From a virus: a DNA stretch of 52,559 bases. The stretch is taken from positions 1-52,559 of IMG/VR virus record IMGVR_UViG_3300032516_000038; one strand, 5' to 3'. How positions within the stretch are numbered: position 1 is the first letter of the stretch; each line of letters begins with the position of its first letter. The translations under genes were made by a program, and so were the position numbers. The notes under the pieces were generated by a model. The model was not told the origin of the DNA, did not search any database, and worked only from the letters and a program-made list of their open reading frames with translations. Positions 7,248 through 15,737 of this stretch are shown here, in pieces.

Positions 7248-7500
7248 ATCTCCAGAGAAGTTGGATCGGATCGGTGCTATGATCCACCATCCCAGGGATG
7301 GCTTTGACATATCGGATGAGATCCCGAAGATGCTCCAGTGGATCCTAGGTTCTGAGCTCAAAACTACCTATCCCCAGACTCAAGAACCCACATCCTCAAT
7401 CCACGGGGATGGGTTGAGGGCCCACATCCTCCATCTCCAGATGGGTTGGCTCGGATCGGAGCTCCAATCCTCCATCTCGAGAAGAGTTGGCTCGGATTAG
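7248..7500. repeat. Degenerate direct repeats ATCTC-AGA-GTTGG-TCGGAT
   Basis: Three copies start near 7248, 7432 and 7474. Each has ATCTC followed by AGA, then GTTGG(A/C)TCGGAT(C/T). The second and third are spaced about 41 bases apart. Copies two and three continue similarly (GGAGCTCCAATCCTCC-type sequence). The pattern resembles iterons. Confidence 0.6.
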
Positions 7501-7507
7501 AACCCTC

Positions 7508-7601
7508 GAGCTGAGATCCACAGGCTCTGGAAGAAGCTCCAGAGGATCATGGGCCCGGAGCTGAGATCCTCGAGGATCAGGGGAGCGCCGAGCTCAGATC
7601 C
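7508..7601. repeat. Direct repeats GAGCTGAGATCC
   Basis: Three copies at 7508-7519, 7558-7569 and 7590-7601; the last has one mismatch (GAGCTCAGATCC). They lie immediately right of the first repeat family and share the GATCC core. Confidence 0.65.
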
Positions 7602-7716
7602 GCAGGACTCTAGAGGAAAAGACGAAGACTAGCATGGCGGGGTTGGTCAGGGATGACGGGGGATGGCATGGCGAGGCAGGGTTCGATGTCACGGCAGGCG
7701 GTTCTGGCCATGTGAC

Positions 7717-7757
7717 AAAAAAAAAGGCAAGGCTAGTCGTAAAGACCTAGCCTTGCC
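7717..7757 (-). terminator. Intrinsic terminator after 7768-8136
   Basis: The 11-bp perfect stem GGCAAGGCTAG / CTAGCCTTGCC (7726-7736 with 7747-7757) has a 10-base loop. On the minus strand it is followed by nine T residues (7717-7725). This is a textbook Rho-independent terminator ending the two-gene leftward unit 8547-7768. Confidence 0.93.
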
Positions 7758-7767
7758 TGTGGACGGT

Positions 7768-8136
7768 CTACAGAAGACCGTCTTGACGTAGCCACGCGAC
7801 AAGCAGGAGCAGGTCGGAGTATATCTTCACAACAGACACTTGACCGTCTAGGACGGCGTTAGACGTTTCTGCTAGAATGACTGCTAGGTCAGTCTCGGTG
7901 TCGTCCAGGTCTTGAAGACGAATTCCGGTAGTCGGCCAATACATGGGTAGGCCGTCCGGCGGCCAGGTCTTTCCTTCGGCCAATTCCAGGTAGGAAGGAT
8001 GACCGTCCTTCCTAGTCTGGATAACCTGCGCCTGCGGGTAGTATCCTCGCCTTACGTCCTCCTCTGCGGCCATAGTCTCGGCCAGTCTGTTCCTCTCCGC
8101 TAAGACCATTTCATAAAACTTGTCCTTGACTGGCAT
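7768..8136 (-). CDS. Hypothetical protein, possible degenerate MazG-like fold
   Basis: 122 residues; the leader AGAGGAGGTAAGACGAA is nearly identical to that of the neighbouring 8203-8547 gene. The N-terminal VLAERNRLAE and the C-terminal IYSDLLLLVAWLRQDGLL resemble the first and last helices of small MazG-like pyrophosphohydrolases. The expected EExxE metal motif is replaced by ILAETSNAVLD, so activity is doubtful. It is cotranscribed with 8203-8547 and ends just before a strong terminator. The assignment is speculative. Confidence 0.65.
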   Translation of the reverse strand: MPVKDKFYEMVLAERNRLAETMAAEEDVRRGYYPQAQVIQTRKDGHPSYLELAEGKTWPPDGLPMYWPTTGIRLQDLDDTETDLAVILAETSNAVLDGQVSVVKIYSDLLLLVAWLRQDGLL

Positions 8137-8202
8137 TTCGTCTTACCTCCTCTTTGGTGGAGAGGAGGATGCCAGGGCATCCTCCCCTCCTCTAGCTAGT
8201 CC

Positions 8203-8547
8203 TTACGTGGGCAACCTATCAACGATTGCCCGACCGGAGGACATGCTGGCAACCTGCCTGAGAAGCCAGACCAGCATAGCCTTCGCTTCCTTCTCGTGCC
8301 AGTAATACTTGGTGTAGGTGCCGTCATTGTAGGCGGCATTCTTCCTCAACCTGGCACGTATCTGCTTGCCCGAGCAGCCAATAGCTGGCTCGTAACTCTT
8401 GACGGTGTAGACCTTCTGGCCTGCATCGTCTATGCCCGTGGCCTTGACCTTCGCCCAAATAGCAGCGAAGACCTTCTGCTCTTCAGTCTGTGGAACAGGC
8501 ATAGCCTGCGCTTGCGGTGTCTTCGGTGTCTTGTCCTCCTGTGCCAT
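8203..8547 (-). CDS. Putative DNA-binding protein sharing a domain with the 29360-29962 gene
   Basis: 114 residues. After a Pro/Gln-rich N-terminus, residues 56-108 (IGCSGKQIRARLRK ... YTKYYWHEKEA ... SGRAIVD) match residues 113-160 of the 29360-29962 product (LGISPRSLRVILRA ... FTRYYWMEGEP ... SGRAVAD). The shared unit looks like a small helix-turn-helix with a YYW-containing turn. The leader AGAGGAGGTAAAGACGAA gives strong translation. It heads the transcript ending at the 7717 terminator. A chromatin-like or regulatory role is an inference. Confidence 0.7.
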   Translation of the reverse strand: MAQEDKTPKTPQAQAMPVPQTEEQKVFAAIWAKVKATGIDDAGQKVYTVKSYEPAIGCSGKQIRARLRKNAAYNDGTYTKYYWHEKEAKAMLVWLLRQVASMSSGRAIVDRLPT

Positions 8548-8860
8548 TTCGTCTTTACCTCCTCTTTGTCCGTCTTGTCCCTGGCCAAGTCCGGTCTTGC
8601 AGCCTTACGCCGTAAGGCTTCCCTGCTCCTCCTCCTTTATCCTTCTTCCTGTCCATATTTATTTTCATTCACCTATCTAGCATGGGAAGGACCAGACCAG
8701 AGGACGGGAGCAGACACACACAACAGGAGCAGACCTGACCTAGCCATACGGCCAAACGACCCACCCCCTTGCACCCCGCAGGCTAGACGACGACAGCCAA
8801 TAATAACGAGTTGACTGGAGCTGATTTTCAAACTGTAAAAAGGATCCTTTTGGGATACCC

Positions 8861-8982
8861 TTAGATATGTCAAACCCCTATTTTTCAGAAAGCTTCGTGA
8901 TAAGACCCCTTCGACATGTCGAAATGTAACCAAACCTTGAGTTTTTAGGAGTTTAGGTTTAATACCCCTTAGATATGTCGAA
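8861..8982. repeat. Three operator-like repeats around TTCGACATGTCGAA
   Basis: Copies at 8861-8874 (TTAGATATGTCAAA), 8910-8923 (TTCGACATGTCGAA, a perfect 14-bp palindrome) and 8969-8982 (TTAGATATGTCGAA), each preceded by CCC. Spacing is 49 and 59 bases. The third copy occupies the -35 area relative to a TATAAT at 8993-8998. This is typical of binding sites for a dimeric regulator of the late promoter. Confidence 0.7.
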
Positions 8983-9028
8983 CTTGGACAGGTATAATGA
9001 CGAGTTTCAACCAATTTAGGAGAAAAGG

Positions 9029-9057
9029 TTGACGAGTTTTCAGTTATAATGTATAGT
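9029..9057 (+). promoter_or_regulatory. Putative late rightward promoter
   Basis: TTGACG (9029-9034), exactly 17 bases, then TATAGT (9052-9057). It lies 80 bases upstream of the small-terminase start and just after the three operator-like repeats. A second TATAAT (8993-8998) has no matching -35 box and might need an activator. Confidence 0.65.
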
Positions 9058-9138
9058 TAGGGCACAGAGGCTTATGGTTTTTGGGCTCACAACCTGAAAA
9101 CCGAGCCTCTTTCCTGTGGAAAGGAGGTGAACTCGGAG

Positions 9139-9609
9139 ATGCCTGCCTACTCAAAACTATCTCCTGAGGATGCAGCGGCCAAGAAATTCCGTTCCTCAAG
9201 TGGGCCCGGCAAGAAGCTTCAGAAACGTGAGCGCCTCGCCGCCATGAACCACTTCCTCCGGGCTTACGCTACCACAGGTTTACGTTACAAGGCGTCCCAC
9301 GAGGCTGGTGTTTCCTCTAAGACGATCCGTGACTGGGAGGTTAAGTACCCGAACTTCGCCGACAGGGTCCAAGACTGTGAGCTTATCTTTATTGAGGGGA
9401 TGGAAGTTATTGGGATCAGACGCGCCAAGAGAAAGTCTGATGCCCTCATGATTACTTTTCTCAAAGCTTACCATCCCAAGAAGTATAACCCGAAGCTTGA
9501 GGCAAAACTAGACGTAGGTGCGGCCTCAGTAACCGTAATCTTCTCTCCTGACGAGCTCTCAGACAGAGACACGGAGGCCTCAACTCGTGCCCCTAAGCCA
9601 AAGAGTTAA
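9139..9609 (+). CDS. terS: Small terminase subunit
   Basis: 156 residues from ATG at 9139, with AAAGGAGGTGAACTCGGAG in front; an in-frame GTG at 9127 is too close to that site. It should recognise the packaging sequence on phage DNA and recruit the large subunit. Residues about 36-62 (LRAYATTGLRYKASHEAGVS, then KTIRDWEVKYP) form a helix-turn-helix. The acidic, flexible C-terminus overlaps the start of the large terminase gene by 23 bases, which is the usual order. The identification rests on the HTH and position. Confidence 0.8.
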   Translation: MPAYSKLSPEDAAAKKFRSSSGPGKKLQKRERLAAMNHFLRAYATTGLRYKASHEAGVSSKTIRDWEVKYPNFADRVQDCELIFIEGMEVIGIRRAKRKSDALMITFLKAYHPKKYNPKLEAKLDVGAASVTVIFSPDELSDRDTEASTRAPKPKS

Positions 9610-11029
9610 GATAATCGGCCAAGGATACAAGCCTCTGGAGTGGCAGAGGAAGTTTCATCAGTCCAAGGCCCGGTTTAGAGCCGTAATCGGCGGCTTTGGC
9701 TGTGGAAAGACCCATCTAGGAGCTCGGGAAGCTCTAAAGATCACTCAATTATATCCCGGAAGCTACGGTTTGATAGGTAGATTGACTTCCACAGCTCTAA
9801 AAGACACAACCCAGAAGAAATTCTTCGAGGTCTTCCCGGCTGAGTTGATCCACCATTGGAATAAAACTGAAAACCACCTGTGGGTCAAGACAGGGGTCCC
9901 CGGCTTGTATTCTGAGATCGTCTTCCGTCACCTAGACGATCCTGGACAGTTCGGTTCGGCCGATCTTGACTGGTTCTGGATAGATGAAGCCCATGAACCT
10001 GATGGTTCAGAGGTCCCTGAGGATGTGTGGACTACACTGCAAGCTCGTATCCAACGTGGTAGTAGGGGCCCCTATGTTGGCTGGGTTACAAGCAACTCTG
10101 GAGGCAAGGACTGGATCTACAACTGGTTCTTTGATAACGAAGCCAAGATTGACCCTGACGAGTATTGGGGCATCACGGTTAGGAGTGAAGAGAATGCCCA
10201 GCACCTGGAACCCGGTTATCTCGAACGTCTCAACAAATTCCCCAAAGCCTGGGTGGCAAGGTTCCTGCACGCTTCTTTCGACGCATTTGAAGGTCAGATC
10301 TACACCCATTTCGACGAAAAAGTCCACGTAATTGACCGCCTTGCCCTACCTGAAGGCTGGAGGTTGTGGCCTGGAGAGGCCGGCTTCGACTTTGGTATCG
10401 CATCTCCTACTGTCGTAGCCTACTCACGGATTTCACCTGACGGTAGGATATACATAGTAGACGAGTTTTACGAGGCTGAAGCTAACGTAGCTAAAGTTGT
10501 GGCCCACATGCGTACCCGTGGGTACAGACGAGTCTGGGCCGACCCATCTACCAGACAAAGGGCCCTATCCCAGAGTGCGAATGGACAGGTCATCAAACTT
10601 ACTGTGGCAGACCACTTCGCTCGGTTCGGAGTTTCTCTGGACCCTGCACATAATGACTTGTCAGATGGTATAACAGCAGTTACGCAGGCGTTAATCCTTG
10701 ACCATACAGGCAAGCCGAAGTTGTATATTACTGATAATTGCACTAGACTAATTAAAAGTATCTCAAACTATCGCTGGATGGCCAGCAAGCCTGGCGAAGA
10801 GTTTAATGAAAAGCCATCTAAGAAGGACAACCATGGGGCTGATGCCATCCGTTATGTAGTAATATCTCAGCCTCTGTATCGTAGATTGAACCCGCTTCGT
10901 CCCGTTAGAAAGACAAAGGTATCTGGGTGGGATCCTGACAAAATGCATCCGAGTTATCTAGAAGATCTGGATGCAGAGAAGAACCCTGACCTTAAAGATT
11001 ACTTCATGGGAGTGAGTGATGACTGGTGA
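9587..11029 (+). CDS. terL: Terminase large subunit, ATPase-nuclease
   Basis: 480 residues. It packages DNA into the prohead using ATP and cuts the concatemer. Walker A is GGFGCGKT (35-42), Walker B with catalytic carboxylates is FWIDE (130-134). The nuclease domain carries FDFG (D268), an Asp at 319 (WADPS) and D419 in NHGADAIRY. The chosen GTG start at 9587 has CGGAGG nine bases upstream, inside the small terminase gene. The length is normal for the family. Confidence 0.95.
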   Translation: MPLSQRVKIIGQGYKPLEWQRKFHQSKARFRAVIGGFGCGKTHLGAREALKITQLYPGSYGLIGRLTSTALKDTTQKKFFEVFPAELIHHWNKTENHLWVKTGVPGLYSEIVFRHLDDPGQFGSADLDWFWIDEAHEPDGSEVPEDVWTTLQARIQRGSRGPYVGWVTSNSGGKDWIYNWFFDNEAKIDPDEYWGITVRSEENAQHLEPGYLERLNKFPKAWVARFLHASFDAFEGQIYTHFDEKVHVIDRLALPEGWRLWPGEAGFDFGIASPTVVAYSRISPDGRIYIVDEFYEAEANVAKVVAHMRTRGYRRVWADPSTRQRALSQSANGQVIKLTVADHFARFGVSLDPAHNDLSDGITAVTQALILDHTGKPKLYITDNCTRLIKSISNYRWMASKPGEEFNEKPSKKDNHGADAIRYVVISQPLYRRLNPLRPVRKTKVSGWDPDKMHPSYLEDLDAEKNPDLKDYFMGVSDDW

Positions 11030-11277
11030 CGATGATAGTAAACCTTATCTTTATGTTCGCAGGCGCCATCTTAGTCCTGTGGGGATTCGATCGCGGGAGA
11101 GCAACTAACAGGGATGCTAAAGCTTTGCAAGAAGTAGCTTGGCCGTTTAGGAATAGGGATCGCGGTAAGTCGAGCTGGGACCCGACAGTAGAAACTCGTC
11201 CTATCGTTCCGAGGAGAGGCGAGGTACCAAAGGAAACACCTAATCCAGCAGACATTGGAATCCACGAGGAGTTTTAA
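11026..11277 (+). CDS. Small membrane protein between terminase and portal
   Basis: 83 residues from GTG at 11026, or 81 from ATG at 11032; the upstream gene's stop overlaps. Residues about 3-20 (MIVNLIFMFAGAILVLWGF) form one membrane span. The rest is charged and Pro-rich (RRGEVPKETPNPAD). Its function is unknown. Its place next to packaging genes suggests a head or DNA-entry role, but no evidence supports one. Confidence 0.6.
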   Translation: MTMIVNLIFMFAGAILVLWGFDRGRATNRDAKALQEVAWPFRNRDRGKSSWDPTVETRPIVPRRGEVPKETPNPADIGIHEEF

Positions 11278-11279
11278 CT

Positions 11280-13145
11280 ATGGCCTTCACCAAAGCAGAA
11301 GACTTCATAGAAGCCTACAAGGCATCCTGGGAACACAAGGAGTCTTTAGGCTTACATACGCAATGGCCCAGGGATGACAAATACTACAGAGGTATGATGA
11401 ATCCCTCTGAGGATGCGGACGACCCAGGGTCTAACACCAACATAATCCATCCCGCCATCGAAGGCCAGATAGCCGACCTCGTGGCCAACGGGCTTGACTT
11501 CGTGATGTCTGGCGAGGAACCTAGTGATCAACTCTTCTCGGGTACTATCTCAGATATAGTTCACTGGGTCCTTGACAAGAACAACATGCCTATCAAGCTC
11601 GACCGTTTCGAGCGCAGTAGGTTGAAGTTTGGGACCGCCGCTTGGAAAGTCTTCTACAACCCTTATGCTCTAGGTGGTCTAGGCAACATAGAAGTTCTTC
11701 CCCTCAATCCAGCCTACACTTTCTGGGATCCTAGAGTGTCAAGCATTGATGGTGTTCAGGATGGTGAGTTCGTCTTCGTCGCTACAAACCGCAGTCATGA
11801 GTACGTCAAGAGGCGGTTTGGGGTAGATCTTCAGGAAACGATGGGTGATGATAGCTACAATCCTCGGTTCTTCCAAGACGAGAACATGGGAGCTCTTAAT
11901 AACTGGATGAAGAGATCTTGTTTAATCTTGGAGTGCTGGGTCCGAGACGAAGATGGTGGCTTGAGGATCGCCCACGTTATGGCTGGAAAGAAACCTATGA
12001 TCCTCCGTGACACTCAGGAGATCTACCGTAAGAAAGCCACAACGTCAGAAGGCAAGAAGAAAAGAAGAAAGATCTATAAGTATGGACAGTTTCCACTCAT
12101 CCCTGTTCCCTGTTACTTCCGTGAAGGAGTCCTGTGGGGAGATGGGGACCCACACTTCCTGGAGCCGTCACAAGATCTCATCAATGACCTGGACGACCAG
12201 ATCCTAAGAAATGCCAGGCTCATGGGTAACTTGCAGATTGTGGTCAATAGGGCCTCTGGGATTAACTTGAAACTGTGGACTCCTACACCGGGGCTCATGA
12301 TCCCAGCTGCCAACCACGACGCATGGAGGCAGGTTCTTCCGCCTAACATGCCTTCCTACATCCTGAACCGTAGGAACGACGCTTTCCGTGAAGTGGAGAT
12401 GATTAGTAGCAGGCCGGACGTATTGCAGGGAAGACAGTCAGGGAGCGTTAGGGCCGCCTCTGCTATTATCGCCATGCAGGAGAGAGGTCTTGTCAAGTCC
12501 AACCACAAGAGATTGATGATGGAAGCCTCTTTCAACCTAGTAGTTGAACGGATCATCGAGCAGGTTAAAGAGTTCTTCGATGAAGAGAGAGCATTTCGTA
12601 TCCGCGGGGTCATAGATGACGGTACCCTGCATCGTTGGTTCAAGGGCACAGATCTCAGAAAGATACCGAGACACACTCCTTCCGTGAACGGGGATGGTAG
12701 TCTAGTTCCATTGATGGAGAATGGTAAGCCGGTAACTAAAGATGCCATGTTTGATATTCATGTCTCTGTAGGATCAGGGCTTCCAAGTAACAAGGCTTTC
12801 TTGTATCAAAGCCTAATAGAACTTACCGGCTCTATCATAACACCAGTAGAAGCCCGCGACATCCTGAGGAACCATATCAAGTGGCCCCTTCCCCTCAAGA
12901 GTGCAGAGCAGCTTCAGGCTGAGATGCAGAATGCTCAGAAGCCTCAGATGCCTCTGCCTCCACAGGAACAGGCTCCACAGCAGGGTATGCCACAGGGTCC
13001 GCCGCAGGGAGCGGCACCTGACTACAACCTACTATTTAGTAGTCTAGGTCCCGACTTCATGGGTAAACTAATGGCCATGTTGGGCGGGCAGTCAGGTGGG
13101 ACTCCTGGTGGGATGAACTCAGGGCTATCAGGCGTTACAGCTTAG
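11280..13145 (+). CDS. Portal protein
   Basis: 621 residues. It should form the dodecameric ring at the capsid vertex through which DNA passes. Support: length, position directly after the large terminase, an N-terminal region with WPRDDKYYRGMMNPSEDADD, an alternating alpha/beta core, the NDLDDQILRNARLMGNLQIV helix typical of portal stems, and a C-terminal Gln/Pro/Met-rich disordered tail (about 540-600). The ATG at 11280 follows GAGGAGTTTTAACT. The family is inferred from pattern and position, not a database search. Confidence 0.88.
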   Translation: MAFTKAEDFIEAYKASWEHKESLGLHTQWPRDDKYYRGMMNPSEDADDPGSNTNIIHPAIEGQIADLVANGLDFVMSGEEPSDQLFSGTISDIVHWVLDKNNMPIKLDRFERSRLKFGTAAWKVFYNPYALGGLGNIEVLPLNPAYTFWDPRVSSIDGVQDGEFVFVATNRSHEYVKRRFGVDLQETMGDDSYNPRFFQDENMGALNNWMKRSCLILECWVRDEDGGLRIAHVMAGKKPMILRDTQEIYRKKATTSEGKKKRRKIYKYGQFPLIPVPCYFREGVLWGDGDPHFLEPSQDLINDLDDQILRNARLMGNLQIVVNRASGINLKLWTPTPGLMIPAANHDAWRQVLPPNMPSYILNRRNDAFREVEMISSRPDVLQGRQSGSVRAASAIIAMQERGLVKSNHKRLMMEASFNLVVERIIEQVKEFFDEERAFRIRGVIDDGTLHRWFKGTDLRKIPRHTPSVNGDGSLVPLMENGKPVTKDAMFDIHVSVGSGLPSNKAFLYQSLIELTGSIITPVEARDILRNHIKWPLPLKSAEQLQAEMQNAQKPQMPLPPQEQAPQQGMPQGPPQGAAPDYNLLFSSLGPDFMGKLMAMLGGQSGGTPGGMNSGLSGVTA

Positions 13146-13157
13146 GAGGAGTTACTA

Positions 13158-13484
13158 GTGCTCGCACCAGTAAAGATAACCGATATTCTGGAGATCACAG
13201 GTCCCTTACAGAAACCGCATGTAGGTCGCCAACTACTTTATGCGGCCAAGACTATCAATCCTAAGTATGTCAAGCACGCATTGAAATCTCATCTCTTGCA
13301 TCATGGGGATGTGTATGACAGGGTAATCTACTCTCCTACATGCCGGGCGTGTGAGAGAGTTGCTGTCGGAGATGTTAGGCTTAATGAACCTAAAGGCATG
13401 GTCACCTGCCCTATCTGTGGATATCACGGGGCACCGGGACCTCCGGTTTCTATGACGGCTTTAGGACTTAATCTACCAAGGTAA
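13158..13484 (+). CDS. Small zinc-ribbon protein of the head operon
   Basis: 108 residues with a GTG start behind AGGAGGAGTTACTA. CRAC (in SPTCRACERV) and CPIC (in MVTCPICGYHG) form a four-Cys zinc ribbon in the second half; the first half is helical and His-rich (HALKSHLLHHGDVYD). It sits between portal and scaffold-like genes. A role in head assembly is possible by position only. Confidence 0.65.
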   Translation: MLAPVKITDILEITGPLQKPHVGRQLLYAAKTINPKYVKHALKSHLLHHGDVYDRVIYSPTCRACERVAVGDVRLNEPKGMVTCPICGYHGAPGPPVSMTALGLNLPR

Positions 13485-13492
13485 TCCCCTCT

Positions 13493-13552
13493 GCGGGTAG
13501 GACAAACCCGCTGACAACGCGGAAAGGCGCGATCTCGTCGGTAGTGCCGACG
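13493..13552 (+). promoter_or_regulatory. Two intercistronic hairpins before the scaffold-like gene
   Basis: Hairpin 1: GCGGGT / ACCCGC (13493-13498 with 13506-13511). Hairpin 2: CGTCGG / CCGACG (13536-13541 with 13547-13552). They are followed by an A-run and the GGAGCTGAG ribosome binding site rather than by T residues, so RNA processing or stability is likelier than termination. Confidence 0.5.
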
Positions 13553-13573
13553 TAAAAAAAGGAGCTGAGACTA

Positions 13574-14317
13574 ATGGGCGACGAAGTTGTTGGGGGCCCA
13601 GGAGGAGTGGGTGGAGGGGGCGCTGCAGGGGGTAGCCCCGCCCCAGGTATCAGAGGTACGGATTACTTCCTCAAAGAAGATGTTGAGGGTATCGTTCGTG
13701 GCCGAGTGGGTGCGGATGAGGATTACACCCAGCTGGGGCGGAAGTTGATTGCTATGGCTCCAGGAATGGATGTGAAAGCAGCTCTAAAGCAGATGGACGA
13801 GGCAGACCAGAAACGTGATCTCACAAATAGATCCAGTCAGACTGGTATCCCTCTTAATCTTCTAGAAGAGTTCTCTGCGAGGGATGTCAGGATTAGTGAG
13901 AGCACGAGGTCTACAAGAGAGATTGACCACCGTACCACTGCCCTAGAGCTAAGGGATGATCCTCTATATGCTTCACTAAAAGATCCTCAGGTCTTGAGTG
14001 AAGTAATCCGAGAGGCGAACCGAGGCGGTTCCAGCTTGAGAGAGGCTTTCATGTTGAGCCAGGGAGAGAAAACCCTGCGCCAACTCCAAGCTGATATGCC
14101 TAGACTCATTGAGGCTAAAGTCCAGGAAAGGATGAACCTAGGCGGCATAGAAGGAGCTGGGGGAGAACTCCCAGCTGCTACTGTGACCCTGACAGCAACA
14201 CAAAAGAGTGCTGCTGGCTTCCTGGGCATGAGTGAAGGCGATTACATGAGGTATTCTAAAATCACGAACATCGAACAACACCAGGCTTTCATTGAGTCTC
14301 AGAAGGATAAGAAGTAA
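13574..14317 (+). CDS. Scaffold-like head assembly protein
   Basis: 247 residues. A Gly-rich start (GGPGGVGGGGAAGG) is followed by a long helical, charged middle (DVKAALKQMDEADQKRDLTN; TLRQLQADMPRLIEAKVQER) and a short C-terminal helix with Lys (FIESQKDKK). This low-complexity/helical architecture directly upstream of the capsid genes is characteristic of scaffolding proteins, which guide prohead assembly and are then lost. No protease gene is recognised nearby. AAAGGAGCTGAGACTA precedes the ATG. Confidence 0.7.
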   Translation: MGDEVVGGPGGVGGGGAAGGSPAPGIRGTDYFLKEDVEGIVRGRVGADEDYTQLGRKLIAMAPGMDVKAALKQMDEADQKRDLTNRSSQTGIPLNLLEEFSARDVRISESTRSTREIDHRTTALELRDDPLYASLKDPQVLSEVIREANRGGSSLREAFMLSQGEKTLRQLQADMPRLIEAKVQERMNLGGIEGAGGELPAATVTLTATQKSAAGFLGMSEGDYMRYSKITNIEQHQAFIESQKDKK

Positions 14318-14332
14318 AGGAGGTGAAACACA

Positions 14333-14791
14333 GTGGCTGGATGGATGTATCGCAAGGCAAGAGGTAGAGTAGGGAGCGATCCCTCCGGCGAGTTCGTGCC
14401 CATCAATATCAACCAGACTATCGTTAAAGGTGATATAGTAGTCATCTCTGCCGGTATGGGTTCTAAAGCTGCGAACGCTCCTGGTTCTGGCACTATCATG
14501 GGGATCGCCTGCTCTGGTCTTGTTGTTGGTGGTACTCGCGATGCCGACGACAGGATTCAGGTGATCTATGCTGGTGGTGTCGAGTGGGAGGTCCCTGTCT
14601 GGCAGGGAGGCACTAAGAAAACCTTCGCTGCTACAGACATAGGGTCTGCGTTTGATATCAAGGCTGATACCCACTCCATCGATCCTGATACTACGTCCGC
14701 GTCCATGATCCTCGTGGGCTACGACAACACAAATAAGACAGCTCGTGTAGTGATTAAGGAAAGCGCCATAGCCCTCGGGCTAACAGGCTAA
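14333..14791 (+). CDS. Head decoration-type protein
   Basis: 152 residues with a GTG start behind AAAGGAGGTGAAACACA. The sequence is beta-rich with Gly/Ala turns (IVKGDIVVISAGMGSKAANA, GTIMGIACSGLVVGGTRDAD) and resembles small capsid cement proteins, which commonly lie just before the major capsid gene. The fold assignment is inferred from composition and position. Confidence 0.65.
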   Translation: MAGWMYRKARGRVGSDPSGEFVPININQTIVKGDIVVISAGMGSKAANAPGSGTIMGIACSGLVVGGTRDADDRIQVIYAGGVEWEVPVWQGGTKKTFAATDIGSAFDIKADTHSIDPDTTSASMILVGYDNTNKTARVVIKESAIALGLTG

Positions 14792-14819
14792 CCTAGCAAC
14801 TAATGGGAGGTGAACACTA

Positions 14820-15737
14820 ATGGCAACCAATCCATTTATGACGAGTGAGAACTTCACAGAGCTGTTCGATCCCAAGTGGAACCAGATCTTCTTCATGACT
14901 TGGGCTTTGCTTCCCGAACAGTATAAGTCGTTCTGCACCGTCAAGAAGTCTGGCAAATACGCTGAGTACGATCACCACGTGGCTGATCTCGGTCAATGGG
15001 AAGAGAAGGCTCCATTGGCTGGGGTTAAGTATGAGGCTATCAACATGGGTATGCCTGTCACGTATCTCCACAAGGCATACGGCATGGGTGCTCAGGTCGA
15101 GAGAGAACTTGTCGATGACGCTATGTATGATGTGATCGGCAAGCTGCCGAAGGCCATGGCTCGTGGAGCTCAGGTCACGGTTGAAATAATCGCGGCTGAC
15201 GTGCTCAACCTAGCTTTCAGTCGCCTTGGGTATGACGGAGTACCTCTCTGCTCTGCTTCCCATCCGCTCTATGGAAACCTCGGCGGAACTGCTAGTAACC
15301 GTCTCACCGAGGAGTTGAGTCTCACCGGGCTGAAGAGTGCTATCAGTCTCGGCAGGGCTCAGGTCTCTGATGCGGGCCTTAAGGAGAGTGCCTTCCGTGG
15401 TCAGGTGGATCTCTACTTCCCCACCGGCCTAGAGTGGAAGGTTCTTGAGATGCTGGACACTCCCACCACCCCGTGGTCGAACGAGAACACGAAGAACGTA
15501 GTGGCTGGTAAGGTCCGTAACAGATACCCGCTTGACTACCTCACAGACGCAACCAACTGGTTCATCAAGGACACAGGTGCTATGGATGACACCATCGTGT
15601 TTTGGTGGAGGATACCTGTGGAGTCGAAGAAGACCCAGATCTTCGACGTGGGAACTTACAAGTGGGCTGGGTACGAAAGGTTCGGCGTTGGCCACTCTAA
15701 CTGGCGTGGCTGGGTTGGATCAGAGGTTGCTGGGTAG
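14820..15737 (+). CDS. Major capsid protein, Mu gpT-like
   Basis: 305 residues with the strongest leader of the region (GGGAGGTGAACACTA ATG). It begins with an N-arm (TSENFTELFDPKWNQIFFMT) followed by an aromatic E-loop-like segment and the LCSASHPLYG region seen in gpT-family heads, where a PLCSTAHP-type motif is common. A hairpin follows the gene, as often found after highly expressed capsid genes. The HK97-fold assignment follows from the gpT similarity; no structure was checked. Confidence 0.85.
   Translation: MATNPFMTSENFTELFDPKWNQIFFMTWALLPEQYKSFCTVKKSGKYAEYDHHVADLGQWEEKAPLAGVKYEAINMGMPVTYLHKAYGMGAQVERELVDDAMYDVIGKLPKAMARGAQVTVEIIAADVLNLAFSRLGYDGVPLCSASHPLYGNLGGTASNRLTEELSLTGLKSAISLGRAQVSDAGLKESAFRGQVDLYFPTGLEWKVLEMLDTPTTPWSNENTKNVVAGKVRNRYPLDYLTDATNWFIKDTGAMDDTIVFWWRIPVESKKTQIFDVGTYKWAGYERFGVGHSNWRGWVGSEVAG

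Larger units (their letters stand above)
6991..7716. other. Gene-free, repeat-rich tract; possible origin or control region
   Basis: About 0.7 kb with no convincing gene, in a genome where most genes touch or overlap. Its right half carries two families of degenerate direct repeats, and GATC occurs 12 times between 7241 and 7600 where about one or two would be expected. No clear leftward sigma-70 promoter is visible, though the genes below 6990 need one. It may be a replication origin, a packaging site or an early control region; the sequence does not decide which. Confidence 0.5.
8548..9138. other. Divergent control region between left arm and late operon
   Basis: About 590 bases without a supported gene. 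The left part (8548-8820) shows no clear element beyond the leader of the leftward gene. The right part is AT-rich and holds three operator-like repeats, a TATAAT at 8993-8998 and a sigma-70-type promoter at 9029-9057 reading into the terminase genes. Confidence 0.7.

Noticed and set aside
6963-7500. Rightward open frames of 79-114 codons in the gene-free tract
   Set aside because: They run against the direction of the flanking genes, lack ribosome binding sites and consist largely of the direct repeats.
7679-7700. GGTTCGAT resembling a tRNA T-loop
   Set aside because: No acceptor or anticodon stem can be formed around it, and no other convincing tRNA was seen in the window.
6991-7716. A CRISPR array in the repeat-rich tract
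   Set aside because: Repeats are degenerate, of two kinds and irregularly spaced; spacers of constant length are absent.
8673-9014. A leftward open frame of 113 codons across the late control region
   Set aside because: It has no ribosome binding site, runs through the operator-like repeats and promoter, and reads as repeat-derived sequence.
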